Source: Macrotis lagotis
Lineage: Eukaryota; Chordata; Mammalia; Peramelemorphia; Peramelidae
Direction: 5' to 3'
Length of the DNA stretch: 64,000 nucleotides
NCBI RefSeq assembly: GCF_037893015.1
Contig: NC_133658.1
Span: 253,276,518-253,340,517 of the forward strand
Under the pieces are notes generated by a model. It saw only the letters and a list, made by a program, of their open reading frames with translations, was not told the origin of the DNA and did no database searches. Positions within the stretch are counted from its first letter, which is position 1. Each line of letters starts with the position of its first letter. The translations under genes were made by a program, and so were the position numbers. Positions 1 through 13,609 of the stretch are shown here, piece after piece.

Positions 1-3000
1 TGAACTCTGGGCAAGACAAAGAGAACTAGTGGAACAGAAGCAGATTATTTCAATTATAGATAGTAGTGCTGATCACAGTTCACTTTCACTATTTCTTCCT
101 CTCTGCAAAGGAGGAAAAAAAGAAAAAGTAAAGGAAAATACAATAGACAGAAAAACAAGATGAATAGTCATAACCATGCACGTGAATAATACAATCTCAT
201 CTATAAAGTGGAAGAATATAGCAGAATGGATTATAAACCAGAATCCAATAATATGCTGTTAACAATAAACACAGTCAAAACATAACCATTTATACAAAAT
301 TAAAATGAAAGACTAGAACAGAATTTATCATTCTTCAGATGAATTTCAAAAATTGGGAGCAGAAATTATGAACTCAGACAATATAACAGATAAAATAGAT
401 ATGATTAAAAAGAAATATTCATGGTAACTACATTAAAGTTAGAGGAATAATTGAAAATAAAGTAATATAAATACTTAGTATTTATGCAAAGTATTTATCA
501 AAATACTTGAAAAGTTCATTGATTTACAGGAAGTAATAAATAGGAAAACTATAAAAGGATTTGGCAAAGTACTTCTTCCAGTTTTGTATAATAAACTAGA
601 ATGAGTTTAAGTATCTAAATAGAATTTTAGAAATGTTAATGAAATTCTTGGTGATTACTCAATGGGAATAAAAAGAATATACTTATTCTCAAATGTGCAT
701 AGCACTTTTGTATAAATTGATAAAGTTTTGGAGGACTATAAAGATTTCACAAACCAAAACAGAAAGGCATAGATATTAAAATATCTATATAATAAATGTG
801 GCCAGATTTACTGATGGCAATGTGTTAAAGTTATATTCAATAAAATGTCTTTGAAGAAATTATTAAAAAATTAGAGATTAAATCATTTAATTCTAAAGAA
901 TCAGTGGGTCAAAAAAGCAAATTTTTTTAAAAAATTGAAAAATTATTAAAGAAAATAACAAAGAACCAACATAGCAAAAGTTTTGACATATATCCAAAGC
1001 AATTACTTAGGGGGAAATGCATATCCCCAAATGTTAGCATGTGTGTTTGTGTGTGTGTGTGAAAGTTTGAAAGAGAGAGACAGTAGGAGACAGCTAGGTG
1101 GCACAATGGATAGAGCACCAGCCCTGGAGTCAGGAGGACCTGAGTTCAAATTTGACTTCATACACTTAATAATTTACCTATTTTTGTGATCTTGGGCAAG
1201 TCACTTAATCCCATTGCCTTAAATGAAAAATAAATGAATAAATAAACAAACAAATAAATAAATAAATAATGAGAAAAAGAAAGAGGTAGTGACACACACA
1301 CATACACAGAGACAGACAGAGAAACAAAGAGAGAGAATAGATCAATGAATTGTGTATGTAGCTAAAAAAGTTAGAAAAGCGACAAATCAAGGAATCTCAA
1401 ACACAAAACAGTTCAATTCTAATAATTAAAGATTTAAAAAAATTGAAAGCAAAAATATCCATTGAATTATAAATTAAACTAGGAACTTTAAAAAATACAT
1501 AAAAAGTAAATTAATGAATTTGAATTCTTAAGAACAAAGCAAAATTGCTATTATCAAAAATAAGAATTCACAATAAAAGAAGATAAAGGAAAGGAAATTA
1601 TCTAAAATCAATTTGCCCCACAGAGTGGATGGCTTAAAAATAGCTAAATGTTTCTATAAATATAAAATGTCCAAATTAAAAAACAAGAGAGTTCAAATGA
1701 CCTACTTCAGAAAAAACTCAATGAGTCATAAATTAACTTTCAAAGAAAAAACTTACAGAATGAGATGGATTTACAAGTAAAATCCATTCAAAAATTCAAG
1801 AATATTAATTTCAATATTATTTAAGCTATTCATAAAAATAGTGAATTAATGGATTCTACCAAACTCCTTCTGTGATACAAATATGATCCTGACAAACTAA
1901 ACTAAAAGATAAAGACCATAGATCAATATCCCTAATATATATTTTTGCAAAAAAGTTGAATGGAATATTTAAGAACATATTCATAAGATTATACTTTATA
2001 GCCAGATAGAATTTATATGTGGAAATCACCATATTAATTAAAAAACAATAAAAATCACATAATTATATCAGTAGATACTGAAAAATGTTTGACTAAATAT
2101 AACAAACTATTTCTGTTTTATAAAATGCCAAAAAAGTTAGGAATAAATGGAACTATAATAAAGAAATGCTAGAATCATTTCTAACTAAAACAAGAGCAAA
2201 AATAAAGTTTCCCAGACAACTCCAGAAAAATACAATAAATAGAAATTGAAGCTTTAACTAGAGGCAGAGAAAAAACTATCTCTTTTCAGATCATATGATA
2301 ATCTATTTAAAGAATTCCAAAGATTCAAATAGAAATTAAGCAAGAACTTCACAAAACTTTCAGAATTTAAAGTAAACCAACATAAATCAACAATTTTTCT
2401 GTAAAATATCAACAAAATCTATTCAGGAGAAATAGAAATTCCATTGTAAATAACTACAGAGTTTATAAAATATTGAAGAGTTTAACTACTAAAGCACAGC
2501 AGGAACTATCTGAATAGAACCACAAAACACTCTTTACAGAAGTAAAAACAGATCTAAATAGTTGGGACACCTAAATTATTAGCAGTTAGACCAATATAAT
2601 AAGATAATATTACCTATGTTAATTTACTTATTCAGTGTTAAACTAATTAAATTATCTAAGAATTATTTTATAGAGGCACAAAAAATAAAAACAAAATTCA
2701 TGTGGAGAAACAAAAGGTGAAAAACCTCGAGACATAATGAAAATAATTGAGAAAGAAGGGAAGTCAGTGATATCAAATCTCAAACTATACTAAAAAGCAA
2801 TATTTATATAAACTAATTGGCATTGATTGAAAGAACAGAAAAAGTTGTTCAAAGGAACAAGTTGAGTACATAGGATGAAAGAGTAAATGAACACAGTAAC
2901 ATGGCATTTTGAAATTCAAAGACCCCAGTCAATTGGGCAATGACTTACTTTTCAATAAAATGCAGGAAAACTGGAAAGCAGACTGACAGAAATTAGACTT

Positions 3001-3335
3001 AGGTCAGCATTTCACACCATATACTGTAATAAACTTCAAACATATTACCAGGATTAAAAAGATTACATCATAAACAAACCAGAAGAAGACAACTTTCACA
3101 ACTATGAATAGAGAAAGGATTCTTGACCAAATGAAGGATAAATTAGTAGAAGATAAAACAATCTATAGTAAGGTAAATTTTTAAGAATTTCTACATAAAA
3201 TCTAGGTAAAATTAGTAAGGAAACAGTAAACTTGGAGAAAATGTTTACAGGACGTTTCTCTGATAAAGATTTAATGTTCAGGCTGTATAGAGAACTGATT
3301 TAAATTTATTAAGAACAAGAGTCATTACCCAAAAA
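1..3335 (+). mobile_element. Decayed L1 LINE, ORF2 portion
   Basis: A-rich sequence that follows marsupial L1 ORF2 collinearly but is full of stops and frameshifts. Recognisable landmarks are the end of the endonuclease region (about 690-900), the spacer before the reverse transcriptase (about 960-1400, split by a SINE), the reverse transcriptase with a degenerate F-A-D-D block near 2285-2300, and the C-terminal part ending near 3330. The first 600 bases are less clear and may be ORF2 start or another relic. The left end is cut by the window edge. No coding capacity remains. Assignment rests on motif order recognised by eye. Confidence 0.75.
1089..1270 (+). mobile_element. tRNA-headed marsupial SINE inside L1
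   Basis: Short SINE with the diagnostic head (cagctaggtggcacaatgg), body and A-rich tail that became an (AAAT)n stretch. It interrupts L1 ORF2: the L1 reading resumes about 1335 with a block matching the ORF2 spacer. GT/GA-rich and CA/GA-rich simple sequence flanks it on both sides. Confidence 0.85.
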
Positions 3336-3868
3336 GACTGCTATCCTTTGATCTTGAAGACACCCATATCAATCTCCTTAGTGGTGATGTAACTTGCACA
3401 TTATGTTTACTATAGTGAGGACTATGTTGTACAAAGTCATCTCACTTGACTTTTACACAACCATATCACTCCATGGCCTAATTTGATAGGAAACAAGACT
3501 TCAAATGAGGATTTGAATGCTTCAGTAGTCTCTTGGCCTTGTTATGGTTTCCTCTCCTGTATCAGCAAGACACCTCAGCACTACTACAAGCACCAGAATA
3601 TGAAATCTGACCACAGAATGGTGACACCATGGTATATCCAAACCTGTTTTTCAATGGACTAATCATGAGTGTTATCTTTCCTCACATTGATGAGCAAGGC
3701 ACCTTGACATTTCAGCCACATTGGACTGTGACAACATGGAACATCCAAGTCTGACTCTCTTGGCTCGTTGTCAGTGTAGCCTTTCCTCTCAGACCTTCAA
3801 CCATACTGCCCCCCAGAACCCAAAGATTTAGGTTTCCTAGAAGCTGCCTGGAGGATTATGAGAATAAT
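3336..3868. other. Unassigned intergenic sequence
   Basis: About 530 bases between the L1 relic and the next SINE. Base composition is more balanced than the neighbouring L1, but there is no open frame, RNA gene or repeat I can name. Confidence 0.4.
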
Positions 3869-4018
3869 CCAGCTAAGTGGAGCAGTGGATAGAGTACCGG
3901 CCCTGGAGTCCAGGGGACCTGAGTTCAAATCCTGCCCCAAACACTTGATATGTATTAGGTGTGTGACCTTGGGCAAGTCACTGAACTTCATTGCCTTGAA
4001 AAAAAAGGCAAAAAAAAG
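3869..4018 (+). mobile_element. tRNA-headed marsupial SINE
   Basis: Diverged copy of the short SINE: head agctaagtggagcagtgg, then the ggagtcca...gacctgagttcaaatc body, ending in an A-rich tail near 4018. Confidence 0.85.
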
Positions 4019-4172
4019 AATTAAAGTAAACTTAAGCAAGAAGAATCAGGAGAACAATTTATCTACTTCCTGGCTCAAGGTGATCAAACCAGCTCTTCTG
4101 ATACAAATTTAGGAGCTGCTTCCACTTGTGAGGACTTGTAAGAGAGTAAAGATAACATGAGTAACACATTCT

Positions 4173-4341
4173 TTTTTTCTTTTTTTTTTCTTTGTTTTAG
4201 ATTTTTGCAAGGTAGTGTGGTTAAGTGGCTTGCCCAAGGCCACACAGCTAGGTAATTATTAAGTGTCTGAGGTCAGATTTGAACCCAGGTACTCCTGACT
4301 CCAGGGCCAGTGCTCTATTCACTGCACCACCTAACGGCCCC
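4173..4341 (-). mobile_element. tRNA-headed SINE with 15-bp target-site duplication
   Basis: Reverse-strand short SINE starting with a long T tract (its A tail) and ending at the head (ccacctaacggcccc). It is flanked by an exact 15-bp duplication, tgagtaacacattct, at 4158-4172 and 4342-4356. This marks a clean target-primed insertion and fixes the ends. Confidence 0.93.
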
Positions 4342-4551
4342 TGAGTAACACATTCTAAACCTTTAAATGAATAAGACTAGTATTGCCATGCACAAAAGAA
4401 AAGGAGCAAGGGAATAAAGATAGCCAGCTCTGAGAGACATCAAGAGCTTGACATTTTACCAGTCCTCTTATCTTATGAGCATATAAATCCTGATCCTGAG
4501 TAGTATCACTGAATAATGTCAGGTAGTTGATCAATAATGTCCTCTTGCAGT

Positions 4552-4552
<1 letters not shown>

Positions 4553-4596
<44 letters not shown>
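4553..4596. repeat. (TAA)n microsatellite
   Basis: About 14 uninterrupted TAA/ATA units, followed by a fragment (aatttatatttgcaaggg) that resembles the start of a MIR-type SINE in reverse. Confidence 0.95.
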
Positions 4597-4598
<2 letters not shown>

Positions 4599-5469
4599 TT
4601 TATATTTGCAAGGGACTTTGTAGTTTTCAAAGCATTTTTTAATCTCATTTATCAAATCCAATCTTGCAGTTTTGAAAGTTGGGCAGGATAGGAATGTTCA
4701 TCACTCTCAGTTTTCTGAGATAGGGAAAACTGATGTGACTTGCTCTAATAAACTTCAGATAATAATTTACAGATTTGAGTGTAAAAGACATCTTCTGTTA
4801 CCTTCTCTTAAGTTATCTTCTGCAGGGTTCTTTCAATTACATCATGATATTTCTCATATACTATTCTGTGTCTCATCCTAAGGGAGGATAAATACATAAA
4901 ATATATGTGTTATTCTTTAAACTTCCCAGAACATAGTGTTATAAAATCCCATTGAATAATTGTAACTATTTCTCCTACATAATAGGAGAATATCAGAGCA
5001 TAAGATAGCTAACTTGATAGCCTCAAGAGGGAGTAATGAAGATTGTATACTTTCCCATCTCTAGGAATCTTCTTCCCCCAGTGCCACAGAAAAGACCTGG
5101 GGTCAATGAAAATTGTAACAGAAACAATAATTCACATTTTCGAAACACTTTAGGGTTTACAAAACACTTCTCTCACTAAAATGTAATGAGTGATGACAGA
5201 TATTATCATATTCCTTCAAAGAGTAAGAAACTAAAGCTCAGAGGAAGCAAATGATTTTTTTACAAATCATTCCACAACTGGTGCCAGAGTCAAGTTTTGG
5301 GATGCTAAATTCTATGTTCTTTTCACTTTCTCATGGCATTTCTCTTGTTTTAATTCTTTGAGAACCAGGAGGGAACTTCTTTAGTCCAGATGTTTAGGAA
5401 TGAAGCATACTGGCAAAAAAAGTAGTTATATGTGATTAAATTATCATTTGCTGAGAAAAGAGCAAATCC

Positions 5470-5595
5470 TCTGGGGGCAACTAGGTGGCACCTTGGAGTC
5501 CAGAAGACCTGAGTTCAAATCCAATCTCAGATAAGAGATACTATGTGACTTAGGGCAAGTCACTTAACCTCATTGCCTTGCAAAAAATTCAAAAT
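5470..5595 (+). mobile_element. Internally deleted SINE with target-site duplication
   Basis: Short SINE lacking part of its head-proximal body (gtggcacc runs straight into ttggagtcc). A 14-bp duplication, aaaagagcaaatcc, lies at 5456-5469 and 5596-5609. The deletion therefore existed in the source RNA or arose after insertion. Confidence 0.9.
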
Positions 5596-5789
5596 AAAAG
5601 AGCAAATCCCCCCCCCCTTTCATTTCTAGAGTTCAACAAAAAATGAATTCATTAGAAGAGACATCATCAAGTGAAAGGGTTGGTGATTTTTTTTTTTACC
5701 CACACCATGCTAATGGAGACCCCCTTGTTTTTGTGCTACCTGTGGTCTTTAGCAGAAGAGTTTACAAACAACCTGAAAATCAGGACAAC

Positions 5790-5993
5790 TAATCTTCCTG
5801 AGTTCAAATCTGACCTCAGACACTTACTAGCCATGTGACCCTGGGAAAGTCATTTAACCCTGTTTGTTTCAGTTCCTCATCTATAAAATGGGATAGAGAA
5901 GGAACTAGCAAACCACTCCCAGTCTTTAACAAGAAAACCAAAAATGGGGTCACAAAGAGTCAGACACAACTGAAAATAACTAAACAACAACAA
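5790..5993 (+). mobile_element. Mar1-type SINE (RTE/BovB-like tail), head missing
   Basis: The body (gagttcaaatctgacctcagacac) runs on through cctcatctataaaatggg to the tail ggggtcacaaagagtcagacac followed by CAA-rich repeats. That tail matches the 3' end known for BovB/RTE-mobilised SINEs. The tRNA-like head is absent or too diverged to see. Confidence 0.8.
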
Positions 5994-8900
5994 AGCATGA
6001 AAATGGGAATAAATAAGTGATATGAGATGCCAGATGACTCTAGATATAAACAAGCTATGTATTCCAGGGAATGGTTAGAGGAAGGATCATCAAAATAATA
6101 GTTATTTACAGATTACAAATAGATCACCAGCCATGTTCTGGGCTTTGGGACTATGAATGATGACTTCTAAGATTTGAGGGGAGAGCAACAGTGTGGTGGA
6201 AAAAACATCATACAGTAGAAAATGACCTTACTTAGCCTCAGAGTTGAACAGGACAGGTTTAAAAGTTATATGTTGAATTTATTGTATAATTAAAAAGAAA
6301 AGCAAGCTTTACATAACAGAGATTCTCAGTAAAATGTTTGTAAAATTCTCTCTATCTGTTCTATTACATAAATACAAATATATATATAATTATATATCAT
6401 ATGTATACAATAATATATATTATATACAAATGTTCATTTTATTTGAACTACTTGTTTTAGTTGGTGTTAAGTTCAGGTTGTTTTGTTTTTTTCAATTTAA
6501 ACAGTGAAAAAAATGAGAAGGAGAAAGCACTGACTGACTTTGGATTTAGAGGACCTATGTCCCATGGGTCTCAGTTCCTCATCTCTAAAATGAGGACTAT
6601 ATAACCTCTAAGATCATTTCTAGTTCTATGATCCATTAGCAAGTAGCTCTGCTTGGCTTTGACTCCACAGCTTGTGCAGAGTACCCCTTGATGATGGCAT
6701 CCTTTAAATTTCTCCCTTTAAGCTTCACGTATTAACTTCCACCTTTAGACTGTATGCTGGTTGAAAGATGGAACTATCTCCTTTTTTATGTGTGTCCCCA
6801 TCACTTAGTGCTTAGGAGAGAGTAGATGTTTAATAAATATTTATTGAACTGAAATGATCGTGTAATCCAATAAACATTAGACTGAGCATCGAGATATCTG
6901 ACCCTTTTTATGATTTACCACTAAGTAGTCAATAAATTCACATTTAGTACCCACTTTTTATGGTAATAACTGGTAAGCAGATGTGTGACCTTGAGCAATT
7001 AATTCCCCCTCTTTGGATCTCACTTTTTAATTTTCAAATGATGATATTGGGCTAGATGATCATTACATTTCTTCCAACTCTGTCATTCTCTGCTCTATAG
7101 ATATGTAATAGAACCTGGTGGGAGGAGATCTCTTCTGTCCCACAGCACAGATAGTGTAATTGAGCTTGTTCAGATGGCTAGGTTATATATAGGGGCTAAA
7201 ATTATGTGATTTGAGGGGAGCCAAAAATGTCTCTGTATCTCAATGACTTTCTACCACCTCAAAACTCACTAAAATATGTAGTTTCCATGTTACTTGAAAA
7301 TCTATAATCTACATTATAGATTCATCCTTACCCAATTGACTAATTCTTCTCCAAAACTTCAAATATCCTGAAAGGAGTAACTTTAACTCGAAATTTTCTA
7401 ATTTTTATCAAATTTCAATTTTCTTCAGACAGTAAGAACCTGAGGCAGCAAGAAATAACTGAACTGGGAGAGGAAGAGTAGAGCAATTCAAATTCACATA
7501 CCAAATAAAAATGTCTTTGTATTGATCTCTTGATGTTGCCCTTCCCAATCCTATAACTAGAATTTCAATTAAAACAATCAGAGAGGAATCTACCTTCCAA
7601 CTCCACAAATACCTGAATAAAAAGATACTCATTTCAGTGTCTGTCAGATATTAAGCACTGGGAATAGCTGTTAAGCAGATTTGTGACATTGATCTCAGCT
7701 TTTTCACTTGTCAAATGATGGTATTCATCTCAGTTGATCTCCAACATCCCTTCTAACTTTAAGCTTTAGTTGAAAGCAGCATTAAGACTTTTGGGTTAAT
7801 ACTTAATCCTATGTTGCAAGCAAATTTATGCCTATTCATCCTTTTGTCTCTTTACCACTCCAAGTAAGACTATAGAGTAATAGTCAGGTAAGAAGGAAAA
7901 TAAGCAAGGAAAACAAACGAGGTGAAGGTTAAGCAAAGGATATCTTTTGACAAACTATGATTAAACCAAATAAAAAGAAAGCAAATTTTTTATTTACTCA
8001 AATCTATAAACCAATATTTCTATTGACTTCAAAAACAATTTTCCATAAAAAAATAACTTCACCAACAAAATGATCTGATATAGATTAGAACATTATTGGT
8101 CTTAAAAGAAAATTATTAAAATATATATTAATGGTTTCTAATCATTCTCAGATAGTGTCTGACTTCTGATATTACATTTCTGCTTAATTCTTCAAATGTC
8201 ATCTTGAGCTCCCTAAACATGGATTTGGCAGACTTTTTACCTCTAAGAGGAAAGCCCAAGTTGAAAAGGAAGCTGAAAAAAAAATCAGTTTATCACTACA
8301 GCTATGTTCTCCCCAAAGTTCCTAATGCTATATTCCAATTTCACATTTTATTCAGACCCAAAAGTAACCTTAAAGAAAACAATAGTTCATTAATTTGACA
8401 CTAAGTAGAGCCCAAGGGATAGCACTATTCCAGCTGGTTCAGAGAGAGGCAGGAATGTTATATGGGGGAGGAGAGGGTGACTAAAAGCCAACCTATAAAC
8501 CAAACCTCAAAAATAGTATCCATCCTCTTCATATTTTGGGAGTGCCTATGAAATCTCTCCTGCAGGGCATGACTGGATGGCAGAAAGCCTGCTTTAACAT
8601 CTCATCCAAAGGACACACCTTAAAGAATGCAGCACCCAGATCTCCATTCTATTCCAAACCCCACCCTGGACTTACAGCAGTGTCAGCAGTGGATATAAAT
8701 GACTGAGATGAGGGCTGAAGAGTGATATTTAAAAAGCAAGATATCATCTTCGAATTTAGCAACGAAGCTGCAAAATATTTTTTTGTCTTCATAGCTAGAT
8801 TTGGAGGTTTGGATTCAGAACCTCCACTGCTGGTTCAATATACAATCAGAGAACACAACTGAGGATCCAAAAAATCATGACTCTGGTTAATCAAAAATTA

Positions 8901-9850
8901 TTAAAAGTTAAAAGAATAAGACAATTAACCTATCTTTCCTTAAGGTATCTGTTTACTGGATACATTCCACTCATCTTGGACCACAATACAGTCATTAGAG
9001 TGAAATTTACTGCCAGAATTACTATCTCTCATCATCGCTATTGTTATTATTAACCACTTTACATTTGCAAAGGGATGTGTAATAACTATAATTAAATTAT
9101 TCCCTGAAACAGTCTCATGAGACAAGTTGGAATTGTGAGCTCTGTTTCACAGATAAGAGAAGGAAAGCATAGGCAGATGAGCTAACTTGTTGTGACAGAT
9201 AGTAGAGGTCATCTCCTCTAACTCCGATTCTTTTAGAAAGGAAGAAATTGAAGCCCAGGGAAAGGTTCAATGACTTGCCCAAAATAATTTGAATAAAAAA
9301 AAAAAAGACAGGATTGAAATTCAAGTCTTCTAAATCCATATCTTGCAGTGTATCTATACTATAAGTGGAGATTAGGACTCACTGTCATTTTAATTCTAAC
9401 TCATTTCAAAATTTTGCAGTCCAAATGAAAATTTTGTTACCAATGAAAAACCACTTTACAGATTTTTGAACATTGAACTCAACGGTCCTTATGATATCTA
9501 AAGCAATCTCTTCAACTTTATTGAGGAGAAAACTGAGACTCAGAGAGAAAAGGGGTCTTGATTAAGGTTAGAAAGTGACTAATTAAAATTGCAAAAAAAG
9601 GTAAATTTAGGCTCAGAGTCAAAACTTCTTTTTTTTTGTTTCTTAGAGTCAAAATTTAAAATGGGAGTGAGTGGTCCAGAAGTAAAATGAACTACCTTTA
9701 GAGGTGGTGATTTCCTTCTTCTTGAAGGTCTTCAAGAAGGGAAGATGATATCTTAGAATCATCAACATAACCACAACTTACATTTTTCTATTCCTTAAAG
9801 TTTACAAAGCATTCTCCTAACCCTAACCATAGGTAAATAAGATCTTATAA
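5994..9850. other. Intergenic stretch with MIR and L2 relics
   Basis: No gene seen. It holds an AT-rich block (about 6370-6430), a MIR-like piece on + (about 6500-6640), an L2 3' end on + (about 6700-6860, ending tttaataaatatttattgaactgaaatg) and MIR-like pieces on the minus strand near 9050-9330. The rest, including a short open frame at 8204-8398 (64 codons), looks like unique non-coding sequence. Confidence 0.5.
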
Positions 9851-9857
9851 TTCCCAC

Positions 9858-10060
9858 GTTGTTGATCAACAAGCATTTATTAACTGCTTACATTGTGCCA
9901 GAGACTGTACCAGTCTGTGGACCTATAAAGGTAATGGTGAGTAGTTCCTGTTCTCAAGGAGTTTACATTTAATAGTGGGAGATAATGAAGGTACATATAT
10001 AAGTATATATATACAAAACATAAAATAAATATAAGGCAATTTAAGAAGAGGGACTGGTAT
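9858..10060 (-). mobile_element. L2/L3-type LINE fragment
   Basis: The sequence aagcatttattaactgctta...ttctcaaggagtttacattt is the reverse complement of the conserved 3'-terminal region of ancient CR1-clade LINEs. Strongly diverged, non-coding. Confidence 0.55.
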
Positions 10061-10289
10061 TTGAGAGGATCAAGAAAGGTTTCATGTAGGAGTAGCATTT
10101 AAACTGAACTTTGAGGAAAACTGGAAATTTTGAGAGATGAGAGGTGAGAGGCTTCTCTAGTCACAGAGAGCAGAGACAGAATTTCATGTGTAAGGAATGG
10201 TAGTTTGCTTATCGGAAGATTGCACAAAGGGAAATAATGTACAAAGATCCTGTGGTTCTAGGTTGTGAAGGACTTCAAATGTCAAACAA

Positions 10290-10770
10290 AAGAGTTTATT
10301 TTTGATTCTAGAAAAAAAATAGGAAGCCCAGAGGAGGAAACTATGACTCAGAGAAATTAAGTGATTTACTCAGTGTCATACAGTTTGGAAGTTGGAAGAG
10401 ATCTCAACCCTTTAAGATCTGACAGCTCATAGAACACAAAATATGAGAATTGGGAAAATCTTTAGAAATCACCCAGATCTATCCTTTCAAATTATAGCTG
10501 AAGATATTGTGGCTCAGAAAGGTGAAAAGTATCTTATCCCAAGTCACAAAGTGATAATGTTCCTCTTGGTCCTACTCAGATAGGGATCATGGAATGAGAG
10601 TTTAAAGGAGCTCCTGAAGATGAGGATACCAAGGTCCAGAGAGAACAAGTGTTAATCAGGTAGTGTCAGAGGTCAAGCAAGTAGTAATGCCCAAGGTCTA
10701 ACAGGTAGTTTGTGTCAGAAGTAGGATTTGAACTAAGGGTCTCTGAATCCAACTCTTACCAGATCTTGTG
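10290..10770 (-). mobile_element. MIR-like SINE relics
   Basis: Several short blocks resembling reverse-strand MIR cores occur here (for example gaaactatgactcagagaaattaagtgatttactcagtgtcatacagt). Ends cannot be fixed by eye. Confidence 0.5.
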
Positions 10771-10987
10771 AAAGAGGCTGAAAGTTTCCCATGATGGGAT
10801 TTGAAGTATCTCAATAGGGAAACAAGAAAAAAGCCACCGAGAATGTTACTGCTCAAAGGTGGATGGTATATAATGAATCAGTCATGTAAAGAAATGGGTT
10901 AGTTATTAAGGGCAAAGTCAATGGAGCCAGAGGCAAGATGCAAGGTCTGGATCAGGAATGAGTGAATAATGAGATTCAGCATTTAAG

Positions 10988-11640
10988 AACCAGTTCAAGG
11001 ATTCAGAGAATCATGGAACCTCAGAATTGAAGGATATCTCAGCAGTCATCTATCTAGTTCATGCCATTTAAAGAAGAATCCCTCAAAAATATACCCCAGT
11101 AATTTTACCACCTTCATTTAAAGACTTCCAGTGTCAGGAAAACCAATAATTGGAGGTAATCCATTCTACTCTTGGTCAACTCTAATTGTTAGATATTTTT
11201 CCTGTATCAAATCCATATTTGTCTCTCTGTCACTTCTGCCCATTGTTTCTAGTTCTGCCCCTCAGGAGACAAGAGGACCAAATTCAATTACATAACACAT
11301 GATAACCTTTAAGACAACTACCATCCCCCTTCCTGTCTTCTCTAACTAAATTTCACCCATTCCTTTACCCAGTCCTCATACAGCAGTCTCAAGGCCTCTT
11401 GCTATTCTGACACTGCTATTTATTAAAGTCTTTCATAAAATGTGCTGGAAGAAGTCAACACAATACTTCAAAAATGAACTGACAGGAACAGAAGAAAGTA
11501 TAGTTGTCACCTAGATAGTTCTGAACACACAGATTTTCTTAATTTTATTTCTTAATTTTCTTGGCTGCCATGTCACATTGTTAATTTATATTGAGCTCAC
11601 AATATATTAAACCTCCAGATTTTTTAAGTTAAAATACTCT
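10988..11640 (-). mobile_element. CR1/L3 LINE 3' fragment
   Basis: Starts with agaatcatggaac, the reverse complement of a CR1-type 3' terminus, and continues through aagacttccagtgtc, ttctagttctgcccctcagg and ggctgccatgtcacattgtt. These are hallmark blocks of CR1/L3 in reverse orientation. Ancient, with no coding capacity. Confidence 0.75.
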
Positions 11641-11764
11641 CTGGACACATATCCCTTATCCAATATTTATAAAATTGATTTTTAAACAAGTATAATATTT
11701 TTATTTTCTCTACTAAATTTCATCTTTGTGTGAAATAGTATTTACAAGTCAGTATGCAAGTCAA

Positions 11765-12005
11765 TAAAATGCAGCATGTTGTAATGGACAGAATATAGGA
11801 CTTTGTGGAAGGAAGATATGAGTTCAAATCTAATTTAGATACTTTGGCTATAAGACACCCCCCCACAAGTCACAAAATTCTCTAAGATTCAGTTTCCTTA
11901 TCTACAAAATGGAGATAATAATAGTATCTATCCTAGGAGGAGCAAATGAGATTGTATATGTAAAGGATTTTGCAAACCTTGAAATAGTATATGTGTCATC
12001 TATTA
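11765..12005 (+). mobile_element. MIR-type SINE relic
   Basis: The order gttgtaatggacagaatatagg, gagttcaaatct, cagtttccttatctacaaaatgg, then gcaaaccttgaaatagtat follows a sense-strand MIR/CORE-SINE, with heavy divergence. Confidence 0.65.
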
Positions 12006-13306
12006 TTAAAGTAATCATTATAGTCCATAATTCTAAACCAAGGAACTGAGAAGTATCCATTGATACCAAGAGAAGGATATCTCTATGAGGCATGTGGACT
12101 TCTGAATAAGATATATTTCCAACTTATGCTTATTTTATTCAAAAATCTTTCTTTGCTCAAATTTAACACAGTTCTAAGCAATTAATTTTTTATTTGGCTG
12201 AACAGTTAGTCATTTAACTTCAGGGCAATATATTGTATTTCAGATGAAAGAACAGAGACTCCCCTAATAATTGTTTAATAGCTCCAGGGGACAGAATAGA
12301 TTCTGAGTTTTGGTTGTACTGGCACAAGAACCAGCATAAAGGAAGGCAAAACTGGGGTTAGATCCCACTACCCATTTTACACTCAGAGAGCAGCTTATTC
12401 TAAAAAAGATTTGATTCATACCAACTAAAGTAAAACACACTGAACTCCCTCTCTCTCTGCCACCTCAAAGTCTTTTTATATCCTGCCATCCAACATATTA
12501 GTTATCCTTTCTAGCTTTCTATCACATGCAAATTTGCCACCTCTGACTAATCACCCAAGTGATTAATAAAAATGTTAAATAGTACAAGGGTAAGGATCTC
12601 TGAGACACTACTAGATATTTCTCACCAAGCTTTAAGCAAGCACTTGTGAAGAGAAAAGCATAATTAAGTCATGAACAGCTAGTTAAGAAGTTAGTGTTTA
12701 ATAATACAGTGATTTGACTTTTTAAACTACTGATTAAAATATAAGAATGACAAGTCCATGACCAGGGATGAGGGGTAGGTAGCTGAATATGATTGCCTGG
12801 AATTTTGCAAGTCTAGTCAAAAGAATTTTAAGCTGAAAAGAAACGGGCAAGATGAACACTGTCTATATATGCTCATTAAGAAAAATTCCACAGGGAATAG
12901 CAACAATGTAAGAATAGCAAAAATTCACAGGAAACAGCCCAAAAAAGGAGTGAACAATAAAAACCAATGACCTCAGTTGTTTAAACATTAATATCCAAAA
13001 TATAGACAACAAGCAAAGAGAACTAGAAATTTCACTTCGAGGTGGCAAATTGATCTATACAGATATTAATAGTGGGTTAAAATTCATGACTAGAATATGG
13101 GTCTGGAAGGATTTAATCCATTTACAAGAAGTAGTCTTTGAGAAAATACAAGATCCAAGAAATAGAAACATTTGAGTAAAGTTCAATAGAAACCAAAAAA
13201 CTTTTTTGAAGAGGAAGTAGATGAGTTGCAGAAATAGATCACAAATCTGAAATGCAGACATAGCATAAAATTGATAAGAGACTTCATTTATCCAGATATT
13301 TTCAAG
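12006..13306. other. Intergenic sequence, nothing recognised
   Basis: A-rich non-coding sequence between a MIR relic and a young SINE. Short open frames here (such as 12863-13048 minus) have no recognisable domains. Parts may be old L1, but I could not align them. Confidence 0.4.
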
Positions 13307-13318
13307 AACTTTGTTCCA

Positions 13319-13476
13319 GGGGCAGCTAGGTGGCACAGTGGATAAAGCACCGGCCTTGGAGTCAAGAGTACCTGGGTTCAAATCCGGTCTCAGACACTTA
13401 ATAATTACCTAGCTGTGTGGCCTTGGGCAAGCCAATTAACTCCATTTGCCTTGCAAAAACCCTAAAAAAAAAAAAA
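13319..13476 (+). mobile_element. Young tRNA-headed SINE with 12-bp duplication
   Basis: Near-consensus copy: full head, ggagtcaagagtacctgggttcaaatc body, attacctagctgtgtggcc, and an A tail. The 12-bp duplication aactttgttcca is at 13307-13318 and 13477-13488. Low divergence suggests a comparatively recent insertion. Confidence 0.95.
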
Positions 13477-13609
13477 AACTTTGTTCCATTGACCAGCTGA
13501 TAATTTCTTGATTTGGCTTGATTATAATTTTATACTTTTTCTATACCTAGTCACTATCATGGAAGAATTAGATGCTAAGTTCAGAATATGGGGAGTCTTA
13601 AGAAGAAAT

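Noticed and set aside
13319..13400. Possible tRNA genes in SINE heads (A and B box-like ggttcaaatcc)
   Set aside because: These are SINE internal promoters; no cloverleaf with an intact anticodon arm and acceptor stem can be drawn.
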